From positions 14,067 to 78,066 of the forward strand of contig NZ_JOFV01000017.1 in NCBI RefSeq assembly GCF_000718325.1: a DNA stretch of 64,000 nt, given 5' to 3'. Each line of letters begins with the position of its first letter. Position 1 is the first letter of the stretch. The translations under genes were made by a program, and so were the position numbers. Origin of the DNA: Oerskovia turbata (GTDB lineage: Bacteria > Actinomycetota > Actinomycetes > Actinomycetales > Cellulomonadaceae). Of this stretch, positions 49,909 through 59,332 are shown one piece after another. Below the pieces are notes generated by a model. The model was not told where the DNA came from. It saw only the letters and a program-made list of their open reading frames with translations, and did no database searches.

Positions 49909-51039
49909 TCAGCTCGCGAAGCGGATGGGGACCAGCAGATAGCGGTAGTGCGACGAGTCCTCGCCGTCCAACGACTCCTGACCGGTGAACTCGACCGGCT
50001 TGTTGGGGTGCGTGAAGCTCAGGCGGACGAAGTCCGTCCCCAGCGCCCCCAGGCCGTCGAGCAGGAACTGCGGGTTGAAGGCGACCGAGATCTCCTCGCC
50101 CACCAGGACCGCTTCGAGCGCCTCGGACGCCTGCGCGTCGTCCCCCTGGCCGGCGTCGAGCACGACCTGCCCGTCCGTGAACGACAGGCGGATCGGGGTG
50201 TTGCGCTCCGCGACGAGCGAGACACGCTTGGCCGCGTCGATGAGCGGAGCCGTCGCCATGACCGCGTGGATCGGGGTCTCGTCGGGGAACAGACGACGGA
50301 CCGCGGGGTAGTCGCCGTCGACGAGCTGCGACGTCGTGTGGCGGCCGCCCGCCTCGAAGCCGATGAGGTCGACGCCGGAGCCCGCCGTGAGCCCCACGTT
50401 GACCAGGCCCGAGCTGCCCAGGGACTTCGCGACGTCGTTGAGGGTCCGGGCCCGGACGAGAGCGACGGCGGAGAAGTCGGGCGAGGACGGGGTCCACGTG
50501 AGCTCGCGCAGGGCGAGCCGGTAGCGGTCCGTCGCGAGCAGCGTGATGCGCTCGCCGTCGATCTCCATGCGCACGCCCGTCAGCAGGGGCAGCGTGTCGT
50601 CGCGGCTCGCAGCCACGGTCACCTGGGCGACCGCGTGCGTCAGCTCGTCCCCCGAGACCGTGCCCGACAGCTCAGGCATCGCGGGCAGCGCGGGGTAGTC
50701 CTCCACAGGCATGGTCAGCAGCGTGAAGCGGCTCGCGCCGCACGTGACGATGACCTTGTTGCCCTCGACCGCGAAGTCCACGGGCTTGGCAGGCAGCGCG
50801 CGCGAGATCTCCGCGAGAAGGCGGCCGGACACGAGGACGGTGCCGGGCTCGACGACCTCGGCAGGGATCTCGGAGCGCGCGGAGACCTCGTAGTCGAAGC
50901 TCGACAGCCCGATGGTCCCGACGGCGTCTGCCTCGATGCGCACCCCTGCGAGAACGGGAGCCGGCGGCCGCGTCGGCAACGTACGGGCCGTCCAGGTCAC
51001 TGCGTCGGCCAGGACATCACGCTCAACCCGGAACTTCAT
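49909..51039 (-). CDS. dnaN: DNA polymerase III beta clamp
   Basis: A 376-residue sliding clamp with three repeated domains. It starts MKFRVERDVLADAVTWTART and ends with the cleft tail SHYRYLLVPIRFAS. ATG at 51039 follows GAGAGG; an in-frame ATG 11 codons upstream lacks a ribosome site. It is transcribed away from oriC, in the order dnaN-gnd-recF. Confidence 0.96.
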   Translation of the reverse strand: MKFRVERDVLADAVTWTARTLPTRPPAPVLAGVRIEADAVGTIGLSSFDYEVSARSEIPAEVVEPGTVLVSGRLLAEISRALPAKPVDFAVEGNKVIVTCGASRFTLLTMPVEDYPALPAMPELSGTVSGDELTHAVAQVTVAASRDDTLPLLTGVRMEIDGERITLLATDRYRLALRELTWTPSSPDFSAVALVRARTLNDVAKSLGSSGLVNVGLTAGSGVDLIGFEAGGRHTTSQLVDGDYPAVRRLFPDETPIHAVMATAPLIDAAKRVSLVAERNTPIRLSFTDGQVVLDAGQGDDAQASEALEAVLVGEEISVAFNPQFLLDGLGALGTDFVRLSFTHPNKPVEFTGQESLDGEDSSHYRYLLVPIRFAS

Positions 51040-51362
51040 CCCACACCCTCTCGTCCATGGATCGATCTTCACATGTCAGGCACTCGACCGCGCGGTACAC
51101 AGGGGTGAGTTCGCTGGTGAATGAAGACCACACGTCGCGGTTCCTCGCGTCGTCCTCCTCGCCGTCGGGGAGGACGAGACCTGTACGGGTCGTCGTGCCC
51201 GCATGAACCCTACGCGAGACCGGGCACTGCCCGGTACCTCTGGCACGCTCTGTGGATCGTGGGGGACGGTCCCTCGCTCCTGCCCGGCTCCAGGGCGCGC
51301 TGTGATGGCGGTCACAGCCGCGAGTTGAGGCAGCTCGAACGGCTCGGGACCAGATGAAGGCG

Positions 51363-51900
51363 TGTGGATTTTTCCTGCTGAGAGATCGTTCGTCGTAGTC
51401 ATCGGTGCTGTGCAAAGTGTGGAAAACGGGTCTCCGTGCAGGTCAGGGGTCGATTCTGCGTGTGGACGAAGTGGGTACGGGGCTGTGGGTAAATCGCAGG
51501 CACTGTTGACGACGAGTTGTCCACAGATCACCGTCCACCGACCGGCACTCGTCTGTCCACACGATGTGCCCCGTCGTCCACAGTTATCCACAGGCCGGTG
51601 CACAAGGTTGTGGGGGATGGTCGCGGCCGAGCGATCTGTACACAGCACAGAGTGCCCTGTACACAGGGCGTTGGGGACGCAGACCTGCCGATCTGGGGAC
51701 AGGTCGCGGCGACCGGTGGACATACCCCCAGGCCTTGTGGACAACTGTGGGGACAAGTGGATATCCACCGGCACTTGTACACACGGGCGTTGGCCGCCTG
51801 TGCATCCACAGGACTGTGGAGAGCCGACGTGTCAGGGGCGTGCGCCGTCGTCGGGCCTCTGTGCACAGTGGGGGACGGCGTGACGGAGCTCATCCACAGG
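51363..51900. other. oriC: Chromosomal replication origin oriC
   Basis: The 1185-base gap between dnaN and dnaA has no gene. Perfect DnaA boxes are TTGTCCACA at 51517-51525, TTATCCACA at 51584-51592, and TTGTCCACA on the minus strand at 51736-51744. One-mismatch boxes lie at 51418-51426 and 51484-51492 (minus), and at 51553-51561, 51574-51582 and 51890-51898 (plus). More degenerate CCACA motifs fill the interval. Both orientations are used, as in high-GC actinobacterial origins. There is no strongly AT-rich unwinding element; the least GC-rich part is about 51361-51430. Confidence 0.92.
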
Positions 51901-52224
51901 AAAGCCGCTTAAGGTGCATAACGCACTTCCTGTGGTCCGGGACCGGGGCGGACTCGGCGGCCCGTCATGTTCCGATGGAGGAAGAACCGAGAACGCCACG
52001 CCCGTCAACTCATCGCCGCCCTGGCCCGCGGTGCGCCCACAGCGCGTCGACGAGGCGGGTGAGGGGCAGCCCGCCGTGGTGGGCCTGGCAGGTGCGGCCG
52101 GGGAACGAGGGTGCGGGAGACAGACCGGGGAGCCCCTCCGCACCTCGCCTGGGGTGACCCTCCGGGGCTCCGGGCGAGGGAGACCCCATCCAGCGAGCGC
52201 GACCGCTCGCGGCACGACCAGGTC
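51901..52224. other. Intergenic sequence between oriC boxes and the dnaA stop
   Basis: No gene or DnaA box recognised in these 324 bases. Confidence 0.5.
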
Positions 52225-53658
52225 TCAGCCCCGGTGCTGCTGCTTGATCCTGCTCGTCAGCTCGGTGACCTGGTTGTACGTGGAGCGACGCTCGGCCATC
52301 TGCTCGGTGATCTTGCGGTTCGCGTGCATGACCGTCGTGTGGTCACGTCCGCCGAACTGCTGCCCGATCTTGGGCAGGGACAGATCAGTGAGCTCACGGC
52401 ACAGATACATGGCGATCTGGCGTGCGGTCACGAGAACGCGTGACCGCGAGCTCCCGCACAGGTCCTCGATGGTCAGCCCGAAGTAGGCCGCCGTCTGCGC
52501 GATGACGCTCGCGGGAGTGATCTCCGAGGCGTCGTCGTCGGTGATGAGGTCCTTGAGGACGATCTCGGCGAGGGCGAGGTCGACCTGCTGCCGGTTCAGG
52601 TTCGCGAAAGCCGTGACGCGGATGAGTGCGCCCTCGAGCTCACGGATGTTCGTCGAGATCTTCGAACCGATGTAGGACAGCACGTCCGTCGGCACGGCAA
52701 GACGCTCGCTCGCAGCCTTCTTGCGAAGGATGGCGATGCGGGTCTCGAGGTCGGGGGGCTGGACGTCGGTGATGAGGCCCCACTCGAACCTGCTGCGCAG
52801 GCGGTCCTCGAAGCCGTTGAGCTGCTTGGGGGGCAGGTCCGACGTGATGACGAGCTGCTTGTTCGCGTTGTGCAGGGCGTTGAAGGTGTGGAAGAACTCC
52901 TCCATCGTCTGTTCCTTGCCCTGCAGGAACTGGATGTCGTCGATGAGGAGGACATCGACGTCGCGGTAGCGGCGCTGGAACGCGCCGGCCTTGCCCTCAC
53001 CGATCGAGTTGATGAAGTCGTTGGTGAACTCCTCGGAGTTCACGTACCGCACCCGCACGTTGGGGTACAGGTTGTGCGCGTAGTGACCGATCGCGTGCAG
53101 CAGGTGGGTCTTGCCCAGACCGGACTGCCCGTAGATGAAGAGCGGGTTGTACGCCTTGGCCGGTGCTTCGGCGACCGCGACCGCGGCCGCGTGGGCGAAG
53201 CGGTTCGAGGACCCGATGACGAACGTCTCGAAGATGTACTTCGGGTTGAGGCGCGTCGGTTCGGCGTGCGGCCGGGGAGCGACGGGCGCGGGGAGCATCC
53301 GCTCACGGTCGTGCTCGGGCTCGACCCGCACCGTCATGGCCGGCTCGGGCACGCTGGCGGTCAGTGCAGCAGGAGACGGCGGTTCCGCAGCGAGCTCCGG
53401 GTCGACGGTGATCCCGAAGCGGACGTCCCGGCCGAGGGCCCCCGACATCGCGGAGACGAGCTCGTCGCGCACCCGGGTCTCGAGGTAGGTCCGGGTCTGC
53501 TCGTGCGGGACGGCGATGAACACGGTGTCGTCGAGGATCGCGAGCGGCTTGGCCAGCTTGATGAAGGCGATCTGGCGCGGCGTCATGTCGGGGCTTGCCT
53601 CGAGGACGGCGATGGTCTGAGCCCAGACGTCAGTGATGTTCTCGTCGGGGTTGGACAC
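52225..53658 (-). CDS. dnaA: Chromosomal replication initiator DnaA
   Basis: A 477-residue initiator. Domain I is at the N-terminus and domain II is Pro/Ala-rich (about 95-140). The AAA+ domain has Walker A YGQSGLGKTHLLHA (about residue 174) and Walker B VLLIDDIQFLQ. The C-terminal helix-turn-helix contains GGRDHTTVMHANRK, which reads the DnaA box. GTG at 53658. It points toward oriC with boxes both before and after the gene, so it is probably autoregulated. Confidence 0.97.
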   Translation of the reverse strand: MSNPDENITDVWAQTIAVLEASPDMTPRQIAFIKLAKPLAILDDTVFIAVPHEQTRTYLETRVRDELVSAMSGALGRDVRFGITVDPELAAEPPSPAALTASVPEPAMTVRVEPEHDRERMLPAPVAPRPHAEPTRLNPKYIFETFVIGSSNRFAHAAAVAVAEAPAKAYNPLFIYGQSGLGKTHLLHAIGHYAHNLYPNVRVRYVNSEEFTNDFINSIGEGKAGAFQRRYRDVDVLLIDDIQFLQGKEQTMEEFFHTFNALHNANKQLVITSDLPPKQLNGFEDRLRSRFEWGLITDVQPPDLETRIAILRKKAASERLAVPTDVLSYIGSKISTNIRELEGALIRVTAFANLNRQQVDLALAEIVLKDLITDDDASEITPASVIAQTAAYFGLTIEDLCGSSRSRVLVTARQIAMYLCRELTDLSLPKIGQQFGGRDHTTVMHANRKITEQMAERRSTYNQVTELTSRIKQQHRG

Positions 53659-53728
53659 CAGATGATTCCTTCGTCGTGGGGTGCTGCATGATGATCAGGA
53701 TCAGTCTGGAGTGTGCCACGCGGACCCG

Positions 53729-53749
53729 TTATCCACATAGTTTTCCACA
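53729..53749 (+). promoter_or_regulatory. DnaA boxes upstream of dnaA
   Basis: TTATCCACA at 53729-53737 and TTTTCCACA at 53741-53749, about 70-90 bases upstream of the dnaA start. They are candidate autoregulatory sites. Confidence 0.8.
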
Positions 53750-54188
53750 ACCTGTGGGGAGCAGCGGCAGCGCCTCGATCGCCCCGGTCGTCCGCTACCT
53801 GCCGGACAGTCCTTGCAGGCAGGTCCGCGACCCGTCAGCAGCGTGCCTGCGATCCGATCACGGATGGCCTGTCGCTCGGCCTGCTGCTCCGCCTGCCGCT
53901 CGCCCGTGGCCCGACAGCACCAGGAACAGAGTAGACGTACCGACCGCTGCGCGACATATCATGACAGGCTCGGCGTGGTGTCGACCGGGTTTGACCCGAG
54001 GGGGGTCTGCGGCGTAACGTCATACAGCCGTTCCAGGTACTTTCGCGCGCCCTCACGGGGGCGAATCCACGGACTGATCGTGGCGGGTACACGGGCGGCT
54101 GGGGTGCAGAACTGCATCCCTTCCAGCTGTAGCACTGCATCGTCGAGGACATAGACGGTGTACCTCCCCGACGTTCTTGGAGTACCTC
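53750..54188. other. dnaA-rpmH divergent promoter region
   Basis: No gene. A plausible rpmH promoter is TTGACC at 53991 and TAACGT at 54015 with an 18-base spacer, giving a leader of about 160 bases. I could not choose a dnaA promoter. Confidence 0.5.
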
Positions 54189-54326
54189 GTGAGCAAGCGG
54201 ACTTTCCAGCCGAACAACCGGCGCCGTGCGAAGACCCACGGTTTCCGGCTGCGTATGCGCACCCGCGCCGGCCGCGCCATCCTGGCAGCCCGTCGTCGCA
54301 AGGGCCGCGCCGAGCTCTCTGCCTGA
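54189..54326 (+). CDS. rpmH: 50S ribosomal protein L34
   Basis: A 45-residue basic protein, [19 protein letters not shown] onward, the full L34 pattern. GTG at 54189 follows TTGGAG. First gene of the rpmH-rnpA-yidD-yidC cluster. Confidence 0.98.
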   Translation: MSKRTFQPNNRRRAKTHGFRLRMRTRAGRAILAARRRKGRAELSA

Positions 54327-54332
54327 CAGCAG

Positions 54333-54698
54333 GTGCTACCCGCGGCGCACCGCTTGCGCCGTTCCGTAGATTTTGAACGGGCGGTGCGACGTGGCGTGCG
54401 CGCGGGACGATCGACCGTGGTGGTTCATCTCTCCCAGGACCCTGGGGGTGACGAGCCACCACAGGTCGGTTTTGTCGTATCCAAGGCTGTGGGCAACGCC
54501 GTGCACCGAAACACGGTGAAGCGGCGCTTGCGCGCTGCCTCGTCGGCGTACCTGGACATGTTGCCGCCACGGACCCGAGTGGTCGTGAGGGCACTTCCCG
54601 CGTCCTCCGACAGCGACTTCGCCCGGCTCGATCAGGACCTCGCGTCCTGCATCAAGCGTGCGGTCGCCCAGTGGGACCGCCGATCGGCCCAGGCATGA
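54333..54698 (+). CDS. rnpA: Ribonuclease P protein component
   Basis: A 121-residue basic protein that helps the RNase P RNA mature tRNA 5' ends. The signature [19 protein letters not shown] is clear. GTG at 54333 is 6 bases after rpmH; its stop overlaps yidD (ATGA). Confidence 0.97.
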   Translation: MLPAAHRLRRSVDFERAVRRGVRAGRSTVVVHLSQDPGGDEPPQVGFVVSKAVGNAVHRNTVKRRLRAASSAYLDMLPPRTRVVVRALPASSDSDFARLDQDLASCIKRAVAQWDRRSAQA

Positions 54699-55012
54699 GC
54701 GCGACCACCCAGGCCGATCACGCAGGAATCAGCTCGCCGGGCTGGACCACACGTTCGTGGCGGTTCGCCCGGAGGATCCCGCTGCTCGTGCTGGTCGGCC
54801 TCATCAGGGCCTACCAGAGCGTCATCTCTCCGATGACCGGGCCGACCTGCAAGTACTACCCCTCGTGCTCGCAGTACGCGCTCGTCGCGATACGACGGCA
54901 CGGTGTGGTGCGAGGCGTACGGCTCGCCGTCTGGCGCCTGCTGAGGTGCAACCCCTGGAGCAGAGGCGGCGTCGACGACGTCCCCGAGGCGCTGAGGAAG
55001 CACTCGCACTAG
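54695..55012 (+). CDS. yidD: Membrane-protein insertion efficiency factor YidD
   Basis: A 105-residue protein. Core motif [20 protein letters not shown], then [13 protein letters not shown] and LLRCNPW. It aids YidC-dependent insertion at the inner face of the membrane. ATG at 54695 overlaps the rnpA stop. Confidence 0.96.
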   Translation: MSATTQADHAGISSPGWTTRSWRFARRIPLLVLVGLIRAYQSVISPMTGPTCKYYPSCSQYALVAIRRHGVVRGVRLAVWRLLRCNPWSRGGVDDVPEALRKHSH

Positions 55013-55016
55013 TCCT

Positions 55017-55037
55017 CCTGCCGGCGACGCCGGCAGG
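55017..55037 (+). terminator. Short hairpin between yidD and yidC
   Basis: A 9-bp perfect stem (CCTGCCGGC) with loop GAC. There is no U-run; it is more likely a processing or attenuation hairpin. Confidence 0.5.
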
Positions 55038-55070
55038 ACCCAGTTTGTTGAAGGTTAGGGAGTAGTACGG

Positions 55071-56150
55071 ATGGACTTCTTCGCGTTCCTCGCGCCGATC
55101 GAGTGGGTCGTGGCGTGGATCATGTACCTGTGCCACCAGGGGCTCGTGTTCCTGGGCATGGGTGACGGCCCTGGGCTCGGTTGGGTGTTCTCGATCGTCG
55201 GGCTCGTGATCATCATCCGCATCCTGCTGATCCCGCTCTTCTTCAAGCAGATCAAGGCCTCCCGTGGCATGCAGATGCTGCAGCCGGAGATGCAGGCCAT
55301 CCAGAAGAAGTACAAGGGAAAGTCCGACCCGGCGTCCCGCGAGGCCATGAGCCGCGAGACCATGGAGCTCTACAAGAAGCACGGGACCAACCCCTTCGCG
55401 TCGTGCCTGCCGATCCTGCTCCAGTCGCCCATCTTCTTCGCCCTGTTCCGGGTACTGAACGGCCTGGTGCCGATCTCGAACGGTGATGCCAAGGCCATCG
55501 GCCCGATCGATGCGAGCGTCGCGAGCGACATCGAGAGCTCTTCGCTGTTCGGCGCGCACCTCTCGGACATCTTCCTCAAGACCGATGACATGCAGGCCAA
55601 GATCGTCATCGGTGCGCTGATCGTCGCGATGTGCGCCACGACGTTCTTCACGCAGCGTCAGCTGACCATGAAGAACATGCCGAAGTCGGCCCTCGAGGGC
55701 CCCATGGCGTCGACGCAGAAGATGATGCTCTACGTCTTCCCCTTCATCTTCGCGGTCTCCGGCGTGAACTTCCCGGTCGGTGTCCTCGTCTACTGGACCA
55801 CGACGAACCTCTGGTCCATGGGCCAGCAGTTCTACACGATCAAGCGCATGCCTGCCCCGGGGTCCGAAGCCGAGCGCCTGATGAAGGAGCGCAAGGCACG
55901 CAAGGCCGCGGCCAAGGGAATCGTCGAGGAAGCCGCTCCGGTCATCGAGCAGCCCCGTGGCCAGCGCCAGCAGCCCAAGCGCAAGGACCGTCAGAAGCCG
56001 GGTGCGCCCCGCGTCATCAACGGAACGACGGCACCGTCCGCCGAGGTCAACGACGCCCCGGTGAACGATGCCCCGGTCGACGACGAGACCGACGGTCCGG
56101 CCCAGGGGACCGGCAAGGGTTCCCCGAAGCCGAAGCAGCCGAAGAAGTAG
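55071..56150 (+). CDS. yidC: Membrane protein insertase YidC
   Basis: A 359-residue Oxa1-type insertase with five membrane segments. It has the hydrophilic-groove arginine region and a C-terminal basic, disordered tail (KRKDRQKPG) that can contact ribosomes. Motifs include KQIKASRGMQMLQPEMQAIQ and NPFASCLPILLQSPIFFALF. It lacks a large periplasmic domain, as in Gram-positives. ATG at 55071 follows GGGAG. Confidence 0.96.
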   Translation: MDFFAFLAPIEWVVAWIMYLCHQGLVFLGMGDGPGLGWVFSIVGLVIIIRILLIPLFFKQIKASRGMQMLQPEMQAIQKKYKGKSDPASREAMSRETMELYKKHGTNPFASCLPILLQSPIFFALFRVLNGLVPISNGDAKAIGPIDASVASDIESSSLFGAHLSDIFLKTDDMQAKIVIGALIVAMCATTFFTQRQLTMKNMPKSALEGPMASTQKMMLYVFPFIFAVSGVNFPVGVLVYWTTTNLWSMGQQFYTIKRMPAPGSEAERLMKERKARKAAAKGIVEEAAPVIEQPRGQRQQPKRKDRQKPGAPRVINGTTAPSAEVNDAPVNDAPVDDETDGPAQGTGKGSPKPKQPKK

Positions 56151-56223
56151 CCCCAGACCTGATCCGAGAGCGCCGAGGTTCCTTCGAGACCCCGGGGTTC
56201 TCATGACCCCCAAGGAGTCAGCA

Positions 56224-56745
56224 ATGTCGTCGACCGACGCCCCCGCTGCCGAAGACCACGCCCCCGACGAGATGACGCGCCTCGAAGAAGAAGGCGAAGT
56301 CGCAGCGGACTACCTCGAGGAGTTCCTCGACATCGCCGACCTCGACGGCGACATCGACATCGATATCGATCACGGTCGAGCTGCGCTGGAGATCGTCGCC
56401 GACGAAGCCTCCTCGCTCCGGCACCTCGTGGGCAAGGAGGGTGAGGTCCTCGACGCGCTTCAGGAACTCACTCGTCTCGCGGTCCAGGCGCGGACAGGGG
56501 AGCGGAGTCGACTCATGCTCGACATCGCCGGCTTCCGGGCACAGCGCAAGATCGAGCTCACGGAGCTCGCGACGACAGCGATCGCGACGGTACGCGAGTC
56601 GGGCGCAGAGCTCTCGATGGAGCCCCTCAACGCGTTCGAACGCAAGGTCGTTCACGATGTCGTCGCAGCGGCTGGACTCACGAGCGACTCGCGGGGGACC
56701 GACCCGGAGCGCTACGTCGTGATCCGCCCGTCCGAGGAGTCCTGA
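56224..56745 (+). CDS. jag: Jag/KhpB RNA-binding protein (KH and R3H domains)
   Basis: A 173-residue protein with a KH-type domain (SSLRHLVGKEGEVLDALQEL) and a C-terminal R3H domain (MEPLNAFERKVVHDVVAA, ERYVVIRP). The N-terminus is acidic. ATG at 56224 follows AAGGAG; an in-frame ATG at 56203 lacks a ribosome site. Jag/KhpB proteins bind RNA and influence cell elongation. Confidence 0.93.
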   Translation: MSSTDAPAAEDHAPDEMTRLEEEGEVAADYLEEFLDIADLDGDIDIDIDHGRAALEIVADEASSLRHLVGKEGEVLDALQELTRLAVQARTGERSRLMLDIAGFRAQRKIELTELATTAIATVRESGAELSMEPLNAFERKVVHDVVAAAGLTSDSRGTDPERYVVIRPSEES

Positions 56746-56782
56746 ACTACCTGAGGAATCCGGCACGACGCAGAATCCCTCC

Positions 56783-56822
56783 GAAGCCGCCCGATGTTTC
56801 ACGTGAAACATCGGGCGGCTTC
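56783..56822 (+). terminator. 40-bp perfect palindrome after jag, containing parS
   Basis: A perfect 20-bp-arm inverted repeat, centred on the CACGTG of a parS site, 38 bases after the jag stop and followed by a T-containing stretch. It could fold as an intrinsic terminator and bind ParB as DNA. Confidence 0.75.
56795..56810. promoter_or_regulatory. parS: parS site 1
   Basis: TGTTTCACGTGAAACA, perfect consensus, in the jag-rsmG gap. Confidence 0.95.
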
Positions 56823-57273
56823 GTGTGTACGGCACGGCGTTCGGAACGCTGCATCGCGGGCGTGTCCGGTTCAACTGAGCACGCACCTGCCTGCCGTGAC
56901 GCCGGCATCTCGGGCGCGGAATGAGCCGCGGGGGAGTGTGCCATCTCATCCCGGCACGACCCGAGCAGGCGGCGACTGCCAACAGTCCCCGGCGAGGGCT
57001 CTGGCGGTACGGGCACGACGATCCGCGTGGTCGTGTCGGTGTGGGCCGTGAGGGCGAGATGCGGTGGCCGACTGTGTGACCTGGCCGTGTCCAGGGATCC
57101 TGGTGCGGCACTGCTCAACGTCCTGTGTACCGCTCGGCACTCCGTGAACACGGTCGCGCCACCGAGCAGTTCTGGGCGTCGCTCCCGGGACGTGCGAGAC
57201 GTGACACCATAGACCGCGGGCTGTTCGACCAGGCCCTGCAATCCGTGGGGATCGGGCAGTGAAAGAGGAGTAG
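56823..57273. other. Intergenic region between jag and rsmG
   Basis: No gene recognised. Frames present here have no homology and poor starts. The rsmG-parAB promoter must lie in this segment. Confidence 0.5.
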
Positions 57274-57954
57274 ATGACCAACGACATGAGCGATGCCGTC
57301 GAGAGCCATGTTTCACGTGAAACACTGGCCGACTCTCCTGAGGTGCGGGCGTACTTTGGCGACGCCTACCCACTCGTCGCTCGGTTCGCCGACCTGCTGC
57401 ACGACCAGGGGGAACTGCGCGGACTGATCGGTCCCCGTGAGGTATCCCGCATCTGGGAGCGGCACATCCTCAATTCTGCAGCGGTGGTGCAGTTCCTTCC
57501 TGAGACGGGCACGATCGCTGACATCGGATCTGGTGCGGGTCTTCCGGGGATTGTCATCGCCGCCATGCGTCCCGACTCCACCGTGCTCCTGATCGAACCC
57601 ATGGAGCGTCGGTGCGCGTGGCTGTCCGAGGTGGTCGACGAGCTGCGGCTCTCGAACGTCGAGGTCAAGCGCGGGCGCGCAGAGGAGTATCACGGCGCGT
57701 TCCAGTGCGACGCTGTGACCTCGCGTGCCGTTGCTGCGCTCGAGAAGCTCGCTCGGATGTCGCTTCCGCTCGTCGAACGTGGCGGCGAGATGGTCGTCCT
57801 GAAGGGGCGCAATGTGATCAACGAGATCGAGCCGGCACGCAAGGTACTGCGAAAGTACAAGACGGAGGAGCCGGAAGTCCTCGAAGCACTCAGCGTCGAT
57901 GGTGTCGAGCCGACGACGGTGCTCCGAATTCGCCGGACGGCTGCCGTCGTCTGA
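57274..57954 (+). CDS. rsmG: 16S rRNA (guanine-527-N7) methyltransferase
   Basis: A 226-residue SAM enzyme. Motifs: IWERHILNSA, IADIGSGAGLPGIVIA (SAM loop) and VTSRAVAALEKL. It methylates G527 of 16S rRNA; loss gives low-level streptomycin resistance in relatives. ATG at 57274 follows GAGGAG. The codons for VSRET near residue 14 are a parS site. Confidence 0.96.
   Translation: MTNDMSDAVESHVSRETLADSPEVRAYFGDAYPLVARFADLLHDQGELRGLIGPREVSRIWERHILNSAAVVQFLPETGTIADIGSGAGLPGIVIAAMRPDSTVLLIEPMERRCAWLSEVVDELRLSNVEVKRGRAEEYHGAFQCDAVTSRAVAALEKLARMSLPLVERGGEMVVLKGRNVINEIEPARKVLRKYKTEEPEVLEALSVDGVEPTTVLRIRRTAAVV
57309..57324. promoter_or_regulatory. parS: parS site 2 (within rsmG)
   Basis: TGTTTCACGTGAAACA, perfect consensus inside the rsmG coding region. 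Confidence 0.95.
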
Positions 57955-58186
57955 CGTGGTGGAGGCGCTCCGTGGCAAGCGTCGTCCCTGATGGGTCGGA
58001 GAGCGAGCCGTGGTGGGCCGCAGGGCACGCGTGATGAGGCGCCGTGCCGTGCGCATAGGGTGGCACAACGTGACATGAGATGAACTGCCCCGGGCAGGGA
58101 GACTCGGTCACGACACGCGTTCGGCGGTCCACGGATGAGGCTGTGGCGGGGCGCATGCTGGAGTAGGTCAAGTAAGGGAGATGGGC

Positions 58187-59332
58187 GTGACGGAGAGTTC
58201 CGACCAGCAGCAGGACATCCCGTTCGAGAGCCCGGAGGTGGCGTACCTGGCGGATGTTTCACGTGAAACACCCGACGGCTACCTGTCGGAGAACTTCGAC
58301 GAGAGTCGACGAGAGGCACTCATGGCGAGCCTCCCCGACATGGACGAGGAGACTCCGCTTGCGGCGCAACTGACGATCGACGCTCGTCGTCGGATCGATC
58401 TCCAGGGTCGACGCTTCCCTCGGCCGGCATCGACACGAATCATCACCATCGCCAACCAGAAGGGCGGCGTCGGGAAGACGACGACGACCGTCAACCTCGC
58501 GGCGGGTCTCGCCCAGGCCGGGCTCAACGTGCTGGTGATCGACAACGACCCGCAGGGCAACGCGTCGACTGCACTAGGTGTCGAGCACCGCGCGGGGACA
58601 CCATCGGTCTACGAGGTGCTTGTCGACGGCGCGCCCCTGTCGTCCGCGGTCCAGCAGTGCCCCGATCTCCCGACCCTGTGGTGCGTTCCGGCGACGATCG
58701 ATCTGTCGGGTGCCGAGATCGAGCTCGTCTCTCTGGTTTCACGTGAAACACGCCTGCGGAAAGCAGTCGACGACTTCCTGGCCGAGCGAATCGCCCAGGG
58801 TCTCGACCCGATCGACTACGTCCTCGTCGACTGCCCACCGAGTCTCGGACTTCTCACCGTCAACGCCTTCGTGGTCGGTCGTGAGGTGTTGATTCCCATC
58901 CAGTGCGAGTACTACGCACTCGAGGGTCTGAGCCAGCTCTTGAAGACGATCGAGCTCATCAAGGCTCACCTGAACCCGCGTCTGCACGTCTCGACGATTC
59001 TGCTCACGATGTATGACGGGCGGACCAACCTCGCTCAGCAGGTGGCGGCCGAGGTTCGTGAGCACTTCCCCGAACAGACGCTCAAGACGTCGATACCTCG
59101 TTCCGTGAGAATCTCAGAGGCCCCGAGCCACGGTCAGAGCGTCATCACCTATGATCCGAGCTCCACGGGAGCGCTCGCCTATCTCGAGGCAGCCCGTGAG
59201 GTGGCCGACAGGGGCCGCCCCGAACCCTTGCCAGTCCAGTCCGTCGACGGAGCGTCTCGCAACGTCTCGCGGCAGAACTACCTCGCCGAGCGATGGGCAG
59301 TGCTGCCTAGCTACCAGGAGGATGCACGATGA
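58187..59332 (+). CDS. parA: Chromosome-partitioning ATPase ParA
   Basis: A 381-residue deviant-Walker ATPase. Walker A is [20 protein letters not shown] (about residue 90), with [13 protein letters not shown] and [15 protein letters not shown] following. It binds DNA with ATP and moves ParB-parS complexes. The N-terminal 80 residues are an extension. GTG at 58187 is chosen because AAGGGAG lies 6 bases upstream; ATG at 58181 is too close to that site. Two parS sites lie inside it. Confidence 0.95.
   Translation: MTESSDQQQDIPFESPEVAYLADVSRETPDGYLSENFDESRREALMASLPDMDEETPLAAQLTIDARRRIDLQGRRFPRPASTRIITIANQKGGVGKTTTTVNLAAGLAQAGLNVLVIDNDPQGNASTALGVEHRAGTPSVYEVLVDGAPLSSAVQQCPDLPTLWCVPATIDLSGAEIELVSLVSRETRLRKAVDDFLAERIAQGLDPIDYVLVDCPPSLGLLTVNAFVVGREVLIPIQCEYYALEGLSQLLKTIELIKAHLNPRLHVSTILLTMYDGRTNLAQQVAAEVREHFPEQTLKTSIPRSVRISEAPSHGQSVITYDPSSTGALAYLEAAREVADRGRPEPLPVQSVDGASRNVSRQNYLAERWAVLPSYQEDAR
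58255..58270. promoter_or_regulatory. parS: parS site 3 (within parA)
   Basis: TGTTTCACGTGAAACA, perfect consensus. Confidence 0.95.
58735..58750. promoter_or_regulatory. parS: parS site 4 (within parA)
   Basis: GGTTTCACGTGAAACA, one mismatch at the first base. Confidence 0.85.

Noticed and set aside
51362..51912. Frames of 130-170 codons inside oriC
   Set aside because: They consist of repeated DnaA-box codons and have no family support; the region is the origin.
56794..57051. Small plus-strand frame in the jag-rsmG gap starting in parS
   Set aside because: Its first residues are just the parS sequence read as FHVKH; no ribosome site and no homology.
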